This document shows, piece after piece, positions 18,940 to 28,477 of a stretch of 36,727 bases of DNA. A model generated the notes under the pieces. It saw only the letters and a program-made list of their open reading frames with translations, made no database searches and was not told the DNA's origin. This DNA comes from Ignavibacteria bacterium (GTDB taxonomy: Bacteria; Bacteroidota; Ignavibacteria; Kapaibacteriales; UBA2268): positions 1 through 36,727 of the forward strand of contig JAOAEE010000002.1 of the NCBI GenBank assembly GCA_026416955.1, given 5' to 3'. The position numbers were made by a program, and so were the translations under genes. Positions within the stretch are counted from its first letter, which is position 1. Every line of letters starts with the position of its first letter.

Positions 18940-19830
18940 TTTTCTAACTTTTTTTTGTTTTTCTTTTTGTATTTCTTTACCTTTTCTATAATCAACAAGG
19001 GTATAGTTCGAGTTTATGTAATGTTTTCCAGTACTCAGTGTATTAGAAGAAGAAAATGTTAATTTTTGTTCAACAGTTGTGAAAAGATGTAATGGGATTT
19101 TTTTATCATTTGAGAAATCTAAATACCCGTAAGAATTTATGACACTTGTAACTTTTAATTCTCCAGCTTGATTATGCATTAAAAGAAAACCTTGCCCAGT
19201 GCGGATGAATTCGCTTCTAATTACTTTTTCTCCTAAAGTATCAATTTCGCCAAGCATTTTGAATAGCATTGTATGTCGGAGTCTTGGTATTGGAATACCA
19301 TTCTCGACTAAATCTTCGGTTGTTCGAACAAGCCAAGTTTCGTTCTTTCTTTTGCAAGTATCTTGAAAAGGAAATAATAAGTGTGGTTGGAATGGACCAC
19401 CCGGAGTACTTCCGCTTTTCAAAGAATCGTCCACCCAAAAATTAAGTCTATTTCCCAACGAATCCAACTCTATCCGAACTTCTCGACCAATCCAATTATT
19501 TTCAGTGTAATCTACAATTGTTGTATCTTGAAAGTTGCGACCACTAAATTCAATTAATTTATACTTTAGTATAAAAGTGCCATTTGGTGTAATTTTTTCG
19601 CAAATAATTCTATGTATTTCATTTCGAACCTTTAAAAGGGGCTTTCCATAGTCGATTACTATGCTATCATATGAATGGACAAGGTATACTAATGTATCAT
19701 TCAAATTAAATTTATATTTAATACAATACAATGTTGAGTCTGTAATATTATCCATAGGTTGGCTTCTTAAAATTTGAATTGAAAAAAACAATAAGAGAAT
19801 AATAATAGGAAGATGGTTATTCCGAAACAT
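18928..19830 (-). CDS. Secreted protein of unknown function, cotranscribed with mnmA
   Basis: The 300-residue protein begins with a signal peptide (MFRNNHLPIIILLLFFSIQI, cleavage near LRSQ). The mature part looks beta-rich, with spaced sequences such as YKFNLNDTLVYLVHSYD, RIELDSLGNRLNFWVDD and FTTVEQKLTFSSSNT. It ends in a very basic tail rich in Lys and Gln (KEIQKEKQKKVRKSKR). I do not recognise the family. The start at 19830 overlaps the end of mnmA by 14 bases, which suggests coupled translation. The basic tail is also the stretch that overlaps the convergent epimerase gene. Periplasmic or surface location is likely; no function is proposed. Confidence 0.75.
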   Translation of the reverse strand: MFRNNHLPIIILLLFFSIQILRSQPMDNITDSTLYCIKYKFNLNDTLVYLVHSYDSIVIDYGKPLLKVRNEIHRIICEKITPNGTFILKYKLIEFSGRNFQDTTIVDYTENNWIGREVRIELDSLGNRLNFWVDDSLKSGSTPGGPFQPHLLFPFQDTCKRKNETWLVRTTEDLVENGIPIPRLRHTMLFKMLGEIDTLGEKVIRSEFIRTGQGFLLMHNQAGELKVTSVINSYGYLDFSNDKKIPLHLFTTVEQKLTFSSSNTLSTGKHYINSNYTLVDYRKGKEIQKEKQKKVRKSKR

Positions 19831-20920
19831 CTATTATACCTCCAGCGACTAAATCTTCGTCTTCATACAAAACAACGGACTGACCCGGTGTTACTGCTTT
19901 TTTCGGTTCGAAAAAATCCACTTGTAATTTTCCAGTTTCTAAAATTTTGCAAATTGCTTTGGAGCCTTTGTCCTTATACCTAATTTTTACTATGAATTCT
20001 TCTCCCTTTTTCAAATCATTATATTTCATTAGGTTAATATTGCTAGCATAAAGAGTTTTTGAAGAAATACATTCCTCGATATCTACTTCAATTGTATTCG
20101 TTTGTGGAATTATTTTTTTTACATACAAGGGTTGATGGTAACTAATTCCTAAACCCCTTCTTTGACCAATTGTGTAATTAACATATCCATTATGTTTTCC
20201 AATTACAACACCGCGGAAGATAATATTACCTTCTTTAAATATTTCATTATTGTTATTATATTTTTTTATCACATCTCTGTAATTGTTCGAAGGTACAAAA
20301 CAAATTTCTTGGCTTTCGTATTTATTGTATACTTTTAATCCAAAGCTTTTTGCAATTTCCCGAACTTGGCTCTTAGTGTAATCGCCTAAAGGGAAAAGGG
20401 TTCTTTTTAATTGGTCTTGGGATAGGCCCCAAAGAAAATAAGACTGGTCTTTTATTTTATCTTTTGCCATTTTAATGTAGTATCTGTTCCTATTCTTGTC
20501 GAAAACGAGCCTTGCGTAATGTCCAGTTGCATAATACTGACAATCATATTCATCGGCTTTTTTTAATATTTCTCCCCATTTTATTAATGGATTGCATAAA
20601 GCACAAGGATTGGGAGTTCTGCCATTAAGGTATTCTTCGACAAAGTTATTGATGATTTTTTCTTTAAAAACATCCGATAAATCTAAAATATGGTGCTCGA
20701 TACCAAGTTGTTCCGCAATATCGCTTGCATCTATTATAGATTGGTAATTACAGCAACCCGAATTGTTATTTTCCACTTTACAATCATCAGTGATTTTTAT
20801 AGAAGTTACTGTAATCCCAACAACTTCAAACCCTTGTGATTTGAGGAGTGCTGCAACGGTCGAAGAATCGACCCCCCCAGACATACCAACTAAAACTCTT
20901 GTTTGTTTTTTCCCTTTCAT
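19817..20920 (-). CDS. mnmA: tRNA-specific 2-thiouridylase
   Basis: The 367-residue cytoplasmic enzyme installs the 2-thio group on the wobble uridine (s2U34) of Lys, Glu and Gln tRNAs, using ATP and a persulfide sulfur. Visible features are the PP-loop GMSGGVDSSTVAALL (Ser14-Ser20), the first catalytic Cys in NPCALCN (Cys106), GHYARL, the second catalytic Cys in SQEICFVP (Cys207), and the C-terminal beta domain with GQRRGLGIS, TPGQSVVLY and AGGIID. Length is typical. It starts 106 bp from the divergent lipoprotein gene and overlaps its downstream partner by 14 bases. Sulfur-relay partners are not in the window. Confidence 0.97.
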   Translation of the reverse strand: MKGKKQTRVLVGMSGGVDSSTVAALLKSQGFEVVGITVTSIKITDDCKVENNNSGCCNYQSIIDASDIAEQLGIEHHILDLSDVFKEKIINNFVEEYLNGRTPNPCALCNPLIKWGEILKKADEYDCQYYATGHYARLVFDKNRNRYYIKMAKDKIKDQSYFLWGLSQDQLKRTLFPLGDYTKSQVREIAKSFGLKVYNKYESQEICFVPSNNYRDVIKKYNNNNEIFKEGNIIFRGVVIGKHNGYVNYTIGQRRGLGISYHQPLYVKKIIPQTNTIEVDIEECISSKTLYASNINLMKYNDLKKGEEFIVKIRYKDKGSKAICKILETGKLQVDFFEPKKAVTPGQSVVLYEDEDLVAGGIIDVSE

Positions 20921-21026
20921 TTTATCATTAAATAATTTAGTTTAGACGATATAGAGCTTCATAAATTTCTTGTAACAAATTAATTTTGATATCGTATAAT
21001 ATATTGAATAAATTCTTGGAGGTGAA

Positions 21027-21755
21027 ATGAAAAATTACCCAGTTTTTTTCCTAGCAGTGTTAATTCTTGCGAGTTGCGTTTCTACTAATAAAACTCGCGA
21101 GGATTATTTTGGATATAATAACGAGCCAAAATATGAAGTTGTAAAAAAGGACGAAGCAAAGCTTTCCAAGCCCTATGTTTCCTCTTCAAAAGAAAGGGAA
21201 GTAAATACAAATTCGTCGGATAACGAAACTGTTTATATTTTCAATAACTACTATCCATATCCCTACGACCCAAGATATTTTCGAGGCTACGACCCGAGCG
21301 ATTATCAATTTTTCTTTTACTTTGGGGATTGGTACTTCGACCCATTTTGGGATTACTATGTTCCGTACAACAAAAGACATCACTATGTTTATTATCCATA
21401 TCCTTATTGGGATTACTACTGGTGGAATAGAAAGCCAAGAGTGATTTATGTTCCATACGATGATGATTATTATAAACAAAAAGAACGGACAGTCAGAAAT
21501 TTTGGTCCTTCACGTGGTGGAATAGATAAGGAGAACCTTAATACTCCGACTAAAGAACCTCGTAGTAGCTCTCGAAATAATGAAACTAAAAAGACAGTAA
21601 TCAAATCGGACGAACCCATTCCCAATGATGCTGTCCCAATCAAATTAAAATTGCCAGAAAAATCTTCTTCCCCCAAGGAAACACCAAAAAGTAATGATTC
21701 CCCAAAGTCTGAACCAAATACAAAACAAGATAGAAGTTCAACTAGACCGAGGTAA
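21027..21755 (+). CDS. Tyrosine/tryptophan-rich lipoprotein, unknown function
   Basis: Strong ribosome site GGAGGTGAA directly precedes ATG 21027. The leader MKNYPVFFLAVLILASC has a canonical lipobox (LASC, Cys17), so the 242-residue protein should be lipidated. Residues 70-149 contain 24 tyrosines in 80 positions, together with many Pro, Asp, Trp and Phe (for example YYPYPYDPRYFRGYDP, YVYYPYPYWDYYWW). The last third is Lys/Ser/Pro-rich and probably disordered (EPRSSSRNNETKK, SSSPKETPKSND). No family is recognised. The stop is 2 bp from the ATG of the outer-membrane protein gene, so both are one unit and the lipoprotein may attach to that barrel or to the cell surface. Confidence 0.78.
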   Translation: MKNYPVFFLAVLILASCVSTNKTREDYFGYNNEPKYEVVKKDEAKLSKPYVSSSKEREVNTNSSDNETVYIFNNYYPYPYDPRYFRGYDPSDYQFFFYFGDWYFDPFWDYYVPYNKRHHYVYYPYPYWDYYWWNRKPRVIYVPYDDDYYKQKERTVRNFGPSRGGIDKENLNTPTKEPRSSSRNNETKKTVIKSDEPIPNDAVPIKLKLPEKSSSPKETPKSNDSPKSEPNTKQDRSSTRPR

Positions 21756-21757
21756 TT

Positions 21758-23188
21758 ATGAAGAAAGTATTGTTTCTTTCTCTTTTATTGTTTAATTTTT
21801 GCATCTCGACCTACGCCCAATTCATTGAAGATGCACTTCGTTACACTATTCCAAATTCAATGATAACACCACGCTCTTCAAGTTTTGGAGTTTCTTTTTA
21901 TGGACTTTCTGATGATGTTTCTGGATTATTTTATAATCCAGCTGGTATGTCTTACATTGGTAAGAGCGAATTTTCGATTGGTTTGGGTTTTACAAGAAAC
22001 ATTTCAGAGACCGATTATTTGTCGAACAAATTAGAAAGGAGGTCGAATTCAAGTTATCTTACGCACATTGGAATTGCCGTCCCAGTTATGGAGTTTGAAA
22101 AGCCAGTAATTGTTGGAATTGGTTACTTCCACGAGAATAATTTTTTGAACTATTTCGATTATTCTGGTTTTAATCAGAAAAGTTCTTTAGTAAGTTCAAT
22201 GACACAATATGGACCAAAGGATACAAATTCTAATATTCCATATTTTCTTTGGCTTGCAAACAATAAATTTTATACACCTATCAAAGATTCTGTCAAGCAA
22301 GATGTGTTTGTAAACGAAGATGGTGGGTTGCATAACATCACTGGTGGTTTTTCCATTCTTTTAACTAAAAATGTTTCCATTGGAGCAACACTTACGGGTA
22401 AATTTGGGAAATTTACTTATTTCCGCGAGTTTAATGAATCAGATGTTTACAATAAGTATAATTTCTTCGATTCCGCTGGTTATTCAAACTTAGATTTTAA
22501 TAAATTTACACTCAAAGAGAATATTACTCAAAAGGTTGCTGGGATTTCTGGTTCATTAGGTGTGTTTGGAACATTAGGAGATTTCTTACGCTTTGGTGCA
22601 ACAATCAAATTTCCGACTTATTTCCAAATCGAAGAGGAATTTCGTCAAGATGCTTATTCTATTTTCGACGATGGCTGGAAACCAAATCCTTATGAACCAA
22701 AAGAAAATTCATTCAATTCATACAAGGTTACAACCCCATTTGTTTACGCTGCTGGGATTTCACTAAAGGTTATGGATTTCGTTTTCACTGGTGGAGTTGA
22801 ATATTTCGATGTAACTCAACTAAGATTTTCAGATGCCCCACCAGAGATTGATAGATTAAACCAAAAAATTGTTCGTGAACTTGTAGGACAAGTACAATGG
22901 GGTTTGGGTATTCAGTATTCTCCTCCAATTCTGCCTTTAGAGTTTCGGGCTGGTTTCTCTTCGATAACATCTCCCTATACTGTTGATATACCAAACGCCA
23001 CAACGAATATTTACTCAATAGGTTTGGCTATCTACCTTGCCTCAAATGTTCGATTGGAGCCAACTTTCCAGTATCTTACAAATTCTGTATTGAGAACCAA
23101 CTACGAAACAGAAGACAATGCGTCGAGAAATTATAAATTGAACCTATCACCATTCAAAATTGCATTACAATTGACTTATAGATATTAA
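21758..23188 (+). CDS. Outer-membrane beta-barrel protein, OMPP1/FadL (PorV-like) superfamily
   Basis: The 476-residue protein has a signal peptide ending STYAQF. Near the N terminus it has the superfamily hallmark SFYGLSDDVSGLFYNPAGMS, which corresponds to the aDDa-a-xxNPAGL pattern of FadL/PorV barrels. Repeated amphipathic strands run to a C-terminal LQLTYRY with a terminal aromatic residue. Members transport hydrophobic compounds or, in type IX secretion, act as PorV-like shuttles. The length and the single hallmark do not separate these roles. It follows the Tyr-rich lipoprotein gene by 2 bp and ends 98 bp before a bidirectional terminator. Confidence 0.82.
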   Translation: MKKVLFLSLLLFNFCISTYAQFIEDALRYTIPNSMITPRSSSFGVSFYGLSDDVSGLFYNPAGMSYIGKSEFSIGLGFTRNISETDYLSNKLERRSNSSYLTHIGIAVPVMEFEKPVIVGIGYFHENNFLNYFDYSGFNQKSSLVSSMTQYGPKDTNSNIPYFLWLANNKFYTPIKDSVKQDVFVNEDGGLHNITGGFSILLTKNVSIGATLTGKFGKFTYFREFNESDVYNKYNFFDSAGYSNLDFNKFTLKENITQKVAGISGSLGVFGTLGDFLRFGATIKFPTYFQIEEEFRQDAYSIFDDGWKPNPYEPKENSFNSYKVTTPFVYAAGISLKVMDFVFTGGVEYFDVTQLRFSDAPPEIDRLNQKIVRELVGQVQWGLGIQYSPPILPLEFRAGFSSITSPYTVDIPNATTNIYSIGLAIYLASNVRLEPTFQYLTNSVLRTNYETEDNASRNYKLNLSPFKIALQLTYRY

Positions 23189-23286
23189 TTTGGAGTTAAT
23201 ATTTTGTTTAAAATGGGAATTATGAACTTAGGAATTAAAGAGGCAATTTTCGAATGATTTGACATTTAATTCTGAATAAAATTAAA

Positions 23287-23314
23287 GGGCTACCTAATTT
23301 CGAAAAGGTAGCCC
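23287..23314. terminator. Bidirectional rho-independent terminator
   Basis: GGGCTACCT (23287-23295) pairs perfectly with AGGTAGCCC (23306-23314) across a 10-base loop. The + strand continues AATTTTATT, and the minus strand continues with TTTAAT. It separates the convergent barrel gene and groES. Confidence 0.9.
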
Positions 23315-23321
23315 AATTTTA

Positions 23322-23591
23322 TTATTCAACGATTGCAAGTACATCAGAGCGCTGAATAATACGATGTTCTTGACCATCGATTGTAATTTCTTCTCCACCG
23401 TATTTGGCAAATATCACTTTATCCCCAACTTTGATTAACTTTTGAAGTTCTTCATCTGTTCCAACAGCAATTACTTCGCCCATAATAGGTTTTTCCTTGG
23501 CTGTATCGGGAATAATGATTCCGCCCGAGGTTTTGTTTTCTGGTTCGATTGGCTTTATCAGTAAACGGTCGTCTAATGGTTTAATTTTCAT
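23322..23591 (-). CDS. groES: Co-chaperonin GroES
   Basis: The 89-residue protein is a full-length GroES: MKIKPLDDRLLIKPIEPENK, the mobile loop TSGGIIIPDTAKEKP, GEVIAVG, VGDKVIFAKYGGEEI and the C-terminal DVLAIVE. It caps the GroEL ring as a heptamer during protein folding in the cytoplasm. A strong AGGAGG ribosome site lies in the 8-bp gap after the glutaredoxin gene. GroEL is not next to it: downstream is a terminator, upstream is glutaredoxin. No CIRCE-like inverted repeat was seen. It is either the sole groES with groEL elsewhere, or a second copy. Confidence 0.96.
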   Translation of the reverse strand: MKIKPLDDRLLIKPIEPENKTSGGIIIPDTAKEKPIMGEVIAVGTDEELQKLIKVGDKVIFAKYGGEEITIDGQEHRIIQRSDVLAIVE

Positions 23592-23599
23592 TTTACCTC

Positions 23600-23848
23600 C
23601 TACTTAATGTTCAACATTCTATCGATTTGGGCTTTGTCGAACCCAATTATTGGTTTATTGTTTATTAATATTACTGGTACACCCGTATTGCCACCGGTTC
23701 TTTTTTGCATATCACGAAAGGCAGCCATATCACGCGAAACATCAACTTCTTTGAATGGCACTTTCTTTTCGCGTAAGTATCTTTTTGCCGCATTACAAAA
23801 TGTGCAAGTTGGAGTTGTAAATATAACCACTTTTGGCATAGCACTCAT
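23600..23848 (-). CDS. Glutaredoxin-like thiol-disulfide protein
   Basis: The 82-residue thioredoxin-fold protein has the active site TPTCTFCNAAKRYL (Cys15, Cys18), the cis-Pro loop TGVPVILIN and the terminal GFDKAQIDRML. It would reduce disulfides in the cytoplasm using glutathione or another low-molecular-weight thiol; the NrdH-like look leaves thioredoxin reductase possible. Two ATGs are possible (23848 and 23839); neither has a strong ribosome site, and the longer is given. It lies 57 bp after metH and 8 bp before groES. Confidence 0.88.
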   Translation of the reverse strand: MSAMPKVVIFTTPTCTFCNAAKRYLREKKVPFKEVDVSRDMAAFRDMQKRTGGNTGVPVILINNKPIIGFDKAQIDRMLNIK

Positions 23849-23905
23849 TTTTATTGTTCATCAAGTTTTACAATATATGAATAACGAGCAATATAGTTTG
23901 ATATT

Positions 23906-26900
23906 TTATTTATAAACCAATATCGGTGAGAGCCATTTTTCGACTTCTTCGATATCCATACCTTTTCTTTGCTTATAGTCGAGAACTTGGTCACGGTCGA
24001 TTTTACCGACGGGAAAATATTTCGCTTGTGGGTGCGCAAAATACAATCCACAGACAGATGCTGCTGGAACCATAAGATATGTTTCGGTTAATGAAACACC
24101 GAAAGAGTTGTCTCCGTTAAGCAAAGTCTCGAAAATTATTTTCTTTTCTGTATGGTCTGGATATGCGGGGTAACCTGGGGCTGGTCTTATCCCACGATAT
24201 TTTTCTTTTAGCAAGTCGTCAGTAGTTAATTTTTCATTGGAGTATCCCCAAAATTCTGTTCTGACCTTTTTGTGTAGAAGTTCTGCAAATGCTTCGGCAA
24301 GCCTATCAGCAAGTATTTTTGTCATTATTGCCCGGAAGTCGTCCTTATCATCTTTAAAATAATTTGCCAATTTGTCTACTCCAATACCAGCGGTTACAAT
24401 AAAAGCGCCTATGTAATCTAATGTTCCATTCTCTTTAGGGGCTACAAAGTCCGCTAATGAATAATTTGGTTTATTATTTTCTTTTTTTGTTTGTTGCCTT
24501 AGGAAATGAAATATTGTTTTAATGCTATTAATGTTTTCTGGGGAGTAAACTTCAACATCTTCTCCAACAGAATTTGCTGGAAAAATACCAACAACAGCGT
24601 TGGCTTGTAAATATTTGTTTTGGATAATTAAATTCAATAATTCATTTGCTTCGGCAAATAATTTTCTTGCCTCGGCACCAAACTGTGGATGTTCGAAGAT
24701 TGCTGGGAACCTTCCTTTCATTTCCCAAGCAAGGAAAAATTCGGTCCAATTTATGTATTCCTTTATCTCGTTTAAGTCGTAGTCTAAAAGTTTTTTAACC
24801 CCTAGAAATTTAGGTTCAATTATTTTAGCTTCGCTTAATGAAAATTTGAACTTGTTAGCTTTTGCAATTTCAAAGGGAATGATATTTGTTTCCTTTTTTT
24901 GGAAGTAATTCTTTCTTAACTCTTCGTACTCGACTTTAACTTTCTTAATAAAATCTTTTCTTAAATTTTCATTAACTAAACTGTTTGCAACAGGAACACT
25001 TTTAGAAGCATCGGGAACATAAATTACAGGGTGTGAGTAGTTGGGAGCGATTTTAACAGCCGTGTGTACCCGAGAGGTTGTTGCCCCACCAATTAGTAAA
25101 GGAATATTCATTTTCGCTCTTTCGAGTTCCTTTGCTACATTAACCATTTCGTCGAGGGATGGTGTAATTAATCCACTTAGCCCAATAATGTTTGCATTGT
25201 GTTTTTTGGCCTCTTCGATGATTTTTTCGGCAGGAACCATTACTCCCAAGTCGATAATTTCAAAATTATTGCAAGAAAGGACTACGCCAACTATGTTCTT
25301 TCCAATGTCGTGAACATCACCTTTTACAGTTGCCAAAATTATTGTTCCTTGTTTTTTAACCTCTTTATTTTCATTTGATAATGTTTTCTTAATGTAGGGT
25401 TCAAGGAAAGAAACTGCTTGCTTCATAACCCTTGCAGTTTTTACAACTTGTGGGAGGAACATCTTACCCGAACCGAACATAATACCGACTTCGTCCATTC
25501 CTTGCATTAAAGGTCCTTCGATGATTTCTAATGGGTTGGAAAAAAGCTGAAGAGCCTCTGTTAAGTCTTCTTCGAGATGGGTATTTATTCCTTTAATTAA
25601 GGAATATTTTAGTCGTTGTTCTACCGGTAGATTTCTCCAATCTTCAGTTTTAATGGGATGTTTTGATTGTTGATTTTTTATTGTGTTAGCGAAATCAAGC
25701 AACCTTTCGGTAGCATCGGGGGTTCTATTAAAAATTAAATCCTCAACTAATTTTCGCAAATTTGGGTCAATCTCTTCGTAAACATCTAATTGACCGGGAT
25801 TAACAATCCCCATATCCATTCCTGCTTGGATTGCATAGTAAAGGAAAACAGAGTGCATTGCTCTTCGAACAGTTTCATTTCCTCGGAAAGCGAAAGATAG
25901 ATTACTCACTCCGCCGCTAACTTTTGAATAGGGCAGATTTGCTTTAATCCAACGAGTTGCTTCAATATATGCAAGTGCATAGTTGTTATGTTCTTCTATT
26001 CCAGTTCCAATAGTTAAAATGTTGGGGTCGAAGATAATATCTTGTGGTGGAAATCCAACTTTTTGTGTCAAAATTTGATATGCCCTTTTGCAAATATTTA
26101 TTTTATGTTCGAAAGTGACAGCTTGCCCATTTTCGTCGAAAGCCATAACAATTACTGCAGCACCATACCTAAGTATTCTTTTGGCTTTTCGAATAAACTC
26201 CTCTTCGCCATCTTTCAGTGAAATAGAGTTTACAATTCCCTTACCTTGAAGACATTTTAAACCAGTTTCAATCACAGACCATTTGGAGGAGTCGAGCATT
26301 ATAGGAATTTTTGCAATTTCTGGTTCGGTTGCAATAAGGTTCAGAAAAGTTTCCATTGCCTTTTCGCTATCGAGCAAGCCCTCGTCCATATTGATATCGA
26401 TTATCTGTGCACCATTTTGAACTTGTTCTTTTGCAATTTCAAGGGCTTTTTGATATTCGCTGTTAATAATATATTGAGCAAATTTTTTTGAACCAGCAAC
26501 ATTGGTTCGTTCCCCAATGTTAACAAAATTTGTTTCTGGGGAAATAATTAATGGTTCTAATCCCGATAGCCTTAAATAATGACTTTTGTTGGGTAATGTT
26601 CTTGGTTTGTATTTAGAAATAACATTTGCAAATGCTTTAATGTGTTCTGGGGTTGTTCCGCAACATCCACCAACTATATTGACAAAGCCTTCCTTTGCAA
26701 ATTCTTCAATATAGCTGGACATAGATTCTGGAGTATCGTCATATTCCCCGAACTCATTTGGCAAACCAGCATTTGGGTAAACGCAGGTGTAAAATTCAGC
26801 AATTTTTGAAAGCGATTTAATATGCTGGTAAATTTGCTTTGCACCGAGCGCACAATTTAATCCTACTGCAAGGAGATTTTTACAATGTGAAATTGATATA

Positions 26901-27595
26901 TAGAAAGCTTCGACTGTTTGTCCCGATAAAGTTCTTCCACTTTGGTCTACAATAGTTCCCGAAATGATAACTGGAAGAGGTTCTTTTGAATTTTTTTCAA
27001 AATATTCTTCTATTGCGAAAATCGCAGCTTTTGCATTAAGGGTATCGAATACAGTCTCGATTAGTAAAATATCGACACCACCATCTACTCCCCCCGAAAT
27101 TTGCTCGTAATAAGCTTCCGCTAATTCATCGAATGTAATGGCTCGGTATGCTGGATTCGAAACATCGGGAGAAAGCGAAAGAGTTTTGTTTGTTGGTCCA
27201 ATTGAAAGAGCAACAAATCTTGGTTTATTTGGATTTTCTTTTGTCTTTTCGTCCGCGACTTTGCGTGCAATTTTTGCAGCATTGTAGTTGATTTCGTAAA
27301 CAAGGTTTTCGGTGGAATAATCTCTTTGAGAAATTCTGTTAGCATTGAATGTGTTTGTTTCGATTATGTCTGCCCCAGCGTCTAAATATGCTCTATGAAT
27401 TTTTTCAATAACTTCTGGTTTGGTTAAAACTAGGATATCGTTGTTACCTTTCAGATTTTTTGGGTGATTATGAAATAAATCCCCACGATAATCATTCTCT
27501 TCTAGACGGAACTTCTGTATCATTGTACCCATTGCACCGTCCAGAAGGAGAATCCTTTCCGAAAGTATTTTTTTTAATAATTCAATTTTGTTCAT
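23906..27595 (-). CDS. metH: Cobalamin-dependent methionine synthase
   Basis: The 1229-residue enzyme transfers the methyl of 5-methyltetrahydrofolate to homocysteine through cob(I)alamin. All four modules are present: homocysteine domain with zinc ligands Cys248 (GLNCALG) and Cys311/Cys312 ([10 protein letters not shown]); pterin domain ([32 protein letters not shown]); B12 domain with the cobalt-ligand His762 in GDVHDIGKN and the SGLITPS loop; and reactivation domain with [15 protein letters not shown]. Length matches E. coli MetH. It starts 3 bp after nadC. No B12 riboswitch is present directly before it, as expected for an internal gene of the nad unit, and cobalamin must come from elsewhere. 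Confidence 0.98.
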   Translation of the reverse strand: MNKIELLKKILSERILLLDGAMGTMIQKFRLEENDYRGDLFHNHPKNLKGNNDILVLTKPEVIEKIHRAYLDAGADIIETNTFNANRISQRDYSTENLVYEINYNAAKIARKVADEKTKENPNKPRFVALSIGPTNKTLSLSPDVSNPAYRAITFDELAEAYYEQISGGVDGGVDILLIETVFDTLNAKAAIFAIEEYFEKNSKEPLPVIISGTIVDQSGRTLSGQTVEAFYISISHCKNLLAVGLNCALGAKQIYQHIKSLSKIAEFYTCVYPNAGLPNEFGEYDDTPESMSSYIEEFAKEGFVNIVGGCCGTTPEHIKAFANVISKYKPRTLPNKSHYLRLSGLEPLIISPETNFVNIGERTNVAGSKKFAQYIINSEYQKALEIAKEQVQNGAQIIDINMDEGLLDSEKAMETFLNLIATEPEIAKIPIMLDSSKWSVIETGLKCLQGKGIVNSISLKDGEEEFIRKAKRILRYGAAVIVMAFDENGQAVTFEHKINICKRAYQILTQKVGFPPQDIIFDPNILTIGTGIEEHNNYALAYIEATRWIKANLPYSKVSGGVSNLSFAFRGNETVRRAMHSVFLYYAIQAGMDMGIVNPGQLDVYEEIDPNLRKLVEDLIFNRTPDATERLLDFANTIKNQQSKHPIKTEDWRNLPVEQRLKYSLIKGINTHLEEDLTEALQLFSNPLEIIEGPLMQGMDEVGIMFGSGKMFLPQVVKTARVMKQAVSFLEPYIKKTLSNENKEVKKQGTIILATVKGDVHDIGKNIVGVVLSCNNFEIIDLGVMVPAEKIIEEAKKHNANIIGLSGLITPSLDEMVNVAKELERAKMNIPLLIGGATTSRVHTAVKIAPNYSHPVIYVPDASKSVPVANSLVNENLRKDFIKKVKVEYEELRKNYFQKKETNIIPFEIAKANKFKFSLSEAKIIEPKFLGVKKLLDYDLNEIKEYINWTEFFLAWEMKGRFPAIFEHPQFGAEARKLFAEANELLNLIIQNKYLQANAVVGIFPANSVGEDVEVYSPENINSIKTIFHFLRQQTKKENNKPNYSLADFVAPKENGTLDYIGAFIVTAGIGVDKLANYFKDDKDDFRAIMTKILADRLAEAFAELLHKKVRTEFWGYSNEKLTTDDLLKEKYRGIRPAPGYPAYPDHTEKKIIFETLLNGDNSFGVSLTETYLMVPAASVCGLYFAHPQAKYFPVGKIDRDQVLDYKQRKGMDIEEVEKWLSPILVYK

Positions 27596-27598
27596 TTA

Positions 27599-28471
27599 CT
27601 ATTCAAAAAACTCTAAGTGCATTTTCACAGACTTTGCCGAATGTGTTAATGCTCCAATCGAAATTGCATCAACTCCTGTTTTAGCATACTCTTCAAGATT
27701 ATTCAAAGTAATCCCCCCAGATGCTTCGATGAATATGTCGGGTTTTTTCGACCGAGCAAATGCAACCGCCTCGCGTACATCTTGCGATGAGAAATTATCC
27801 AACAGAATTCCGTCCACATTTAGTAGTAATGCTTCGAGCAGTTGGCTGTAATTTTCAACTTCGACCTCAACAAATTCCAATGGATAAATAGCCCTAGCCA
27901 TTTCTATGGCTTTTGAAAGTGAACCAGAAGCAAAAATATGATTATCTTTAATCAGTATTCCTTCGGATAAGTTTAAACGATGGTTCCAACCGCCACCACA
28001 TCGAACAGCATACTTTTCGAAAATTCTTAGACCGGGTGTTGTTTTTCTTGTGTCCAGTATTCTTACATTATACTTATTGGCAATTTCAACATACTTTCTG
28101 GTGGTTGTAGCGATACCGCATAATCTTTGCAAAAGATTAATAATTGTTCTCTCGATTTTCAACAAAAACTTAGTTTGACCCGTGATTTCAAAAATTTTGG
28201 TATTAGAAGGGATTTTTTCGCCGTCGTTACAATGGATTTTCAACATAATTGGCTCGGGACAAAGAGAAGGTATTTGTTCCAGAATTTGTTTCCCAGCAAA
28301 AACAATTTCTTCTTCGTTTTCCAAAAATGCTTTCGATTTCTTTGTTGTGCTGAAAAAAATTTCAGATGTTTTGTCTGTGTCTGGAACGTCCTCGGAAATA
28401 AAATAGGCTAACTTTTGTTGAACAAACTCTGGGTCGAGATTTTCGATCTGTCGATAAGGTAGAAAAGCCAT
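27599..28471 (-). CDS. nadC: Nicotinate-nucleotide pyrophosphorylase (quinolinate phosphoribosyltransferase)
   Basis: The 290-residue enzyme converts quinolinate and PRPP to nicotinate mononucleotide, CO2 and pyrophosphate in de novo NAD synthesis. Signature motifs are LDTRKTTPGLR (139-149), KYAVRCGGGWNHR (153-165), GILIKDNH (171-178), EVEVEN, and EASGGI plus GVDAISIGALTHS at the C-terminus. Length is typical. It begins 6 bp after nadA, which makes the preceding step, so the pathway order is kept. metH follows 3 bp later. Confidence 0.97.
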   Translation of the reverse strand: MAFLPYRQIENLDPEFVQQKLAYFISEDVPDTDKTSEIFFSTTKKSKAFLENEEEIVFAGKQILEQIPSLCPEPIMLKIHCNDGEKIPSNTKIFEITGQTKFLLKIERTIINLLQRLCGIATTTRKYVEIANKYNVRILDTRKTTPGLRIFEKYAVRCGGGWNHRLNLSEGILIKDNHIFASGSLSKAIEMARAIYPLEFVEVEVENYSQLLEALLLNVDGILLDNFSSQDVREAVAFARSKKPDIFIEASGGITLNNLEEYAKTGVDAISIGALTHSAKSVKMHLEFFE

Positions 28472-28477
28472 AATATA

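Noticed and set aside
21186-21479. Minus-strand ORF of 97 codons opposite the Tyr-rich lipoprotein gene
   Set aside because: It is Ile/Val-rich because it is the reverse complement of Tyr/Asp codons, and has no start signal. It is a shadow.
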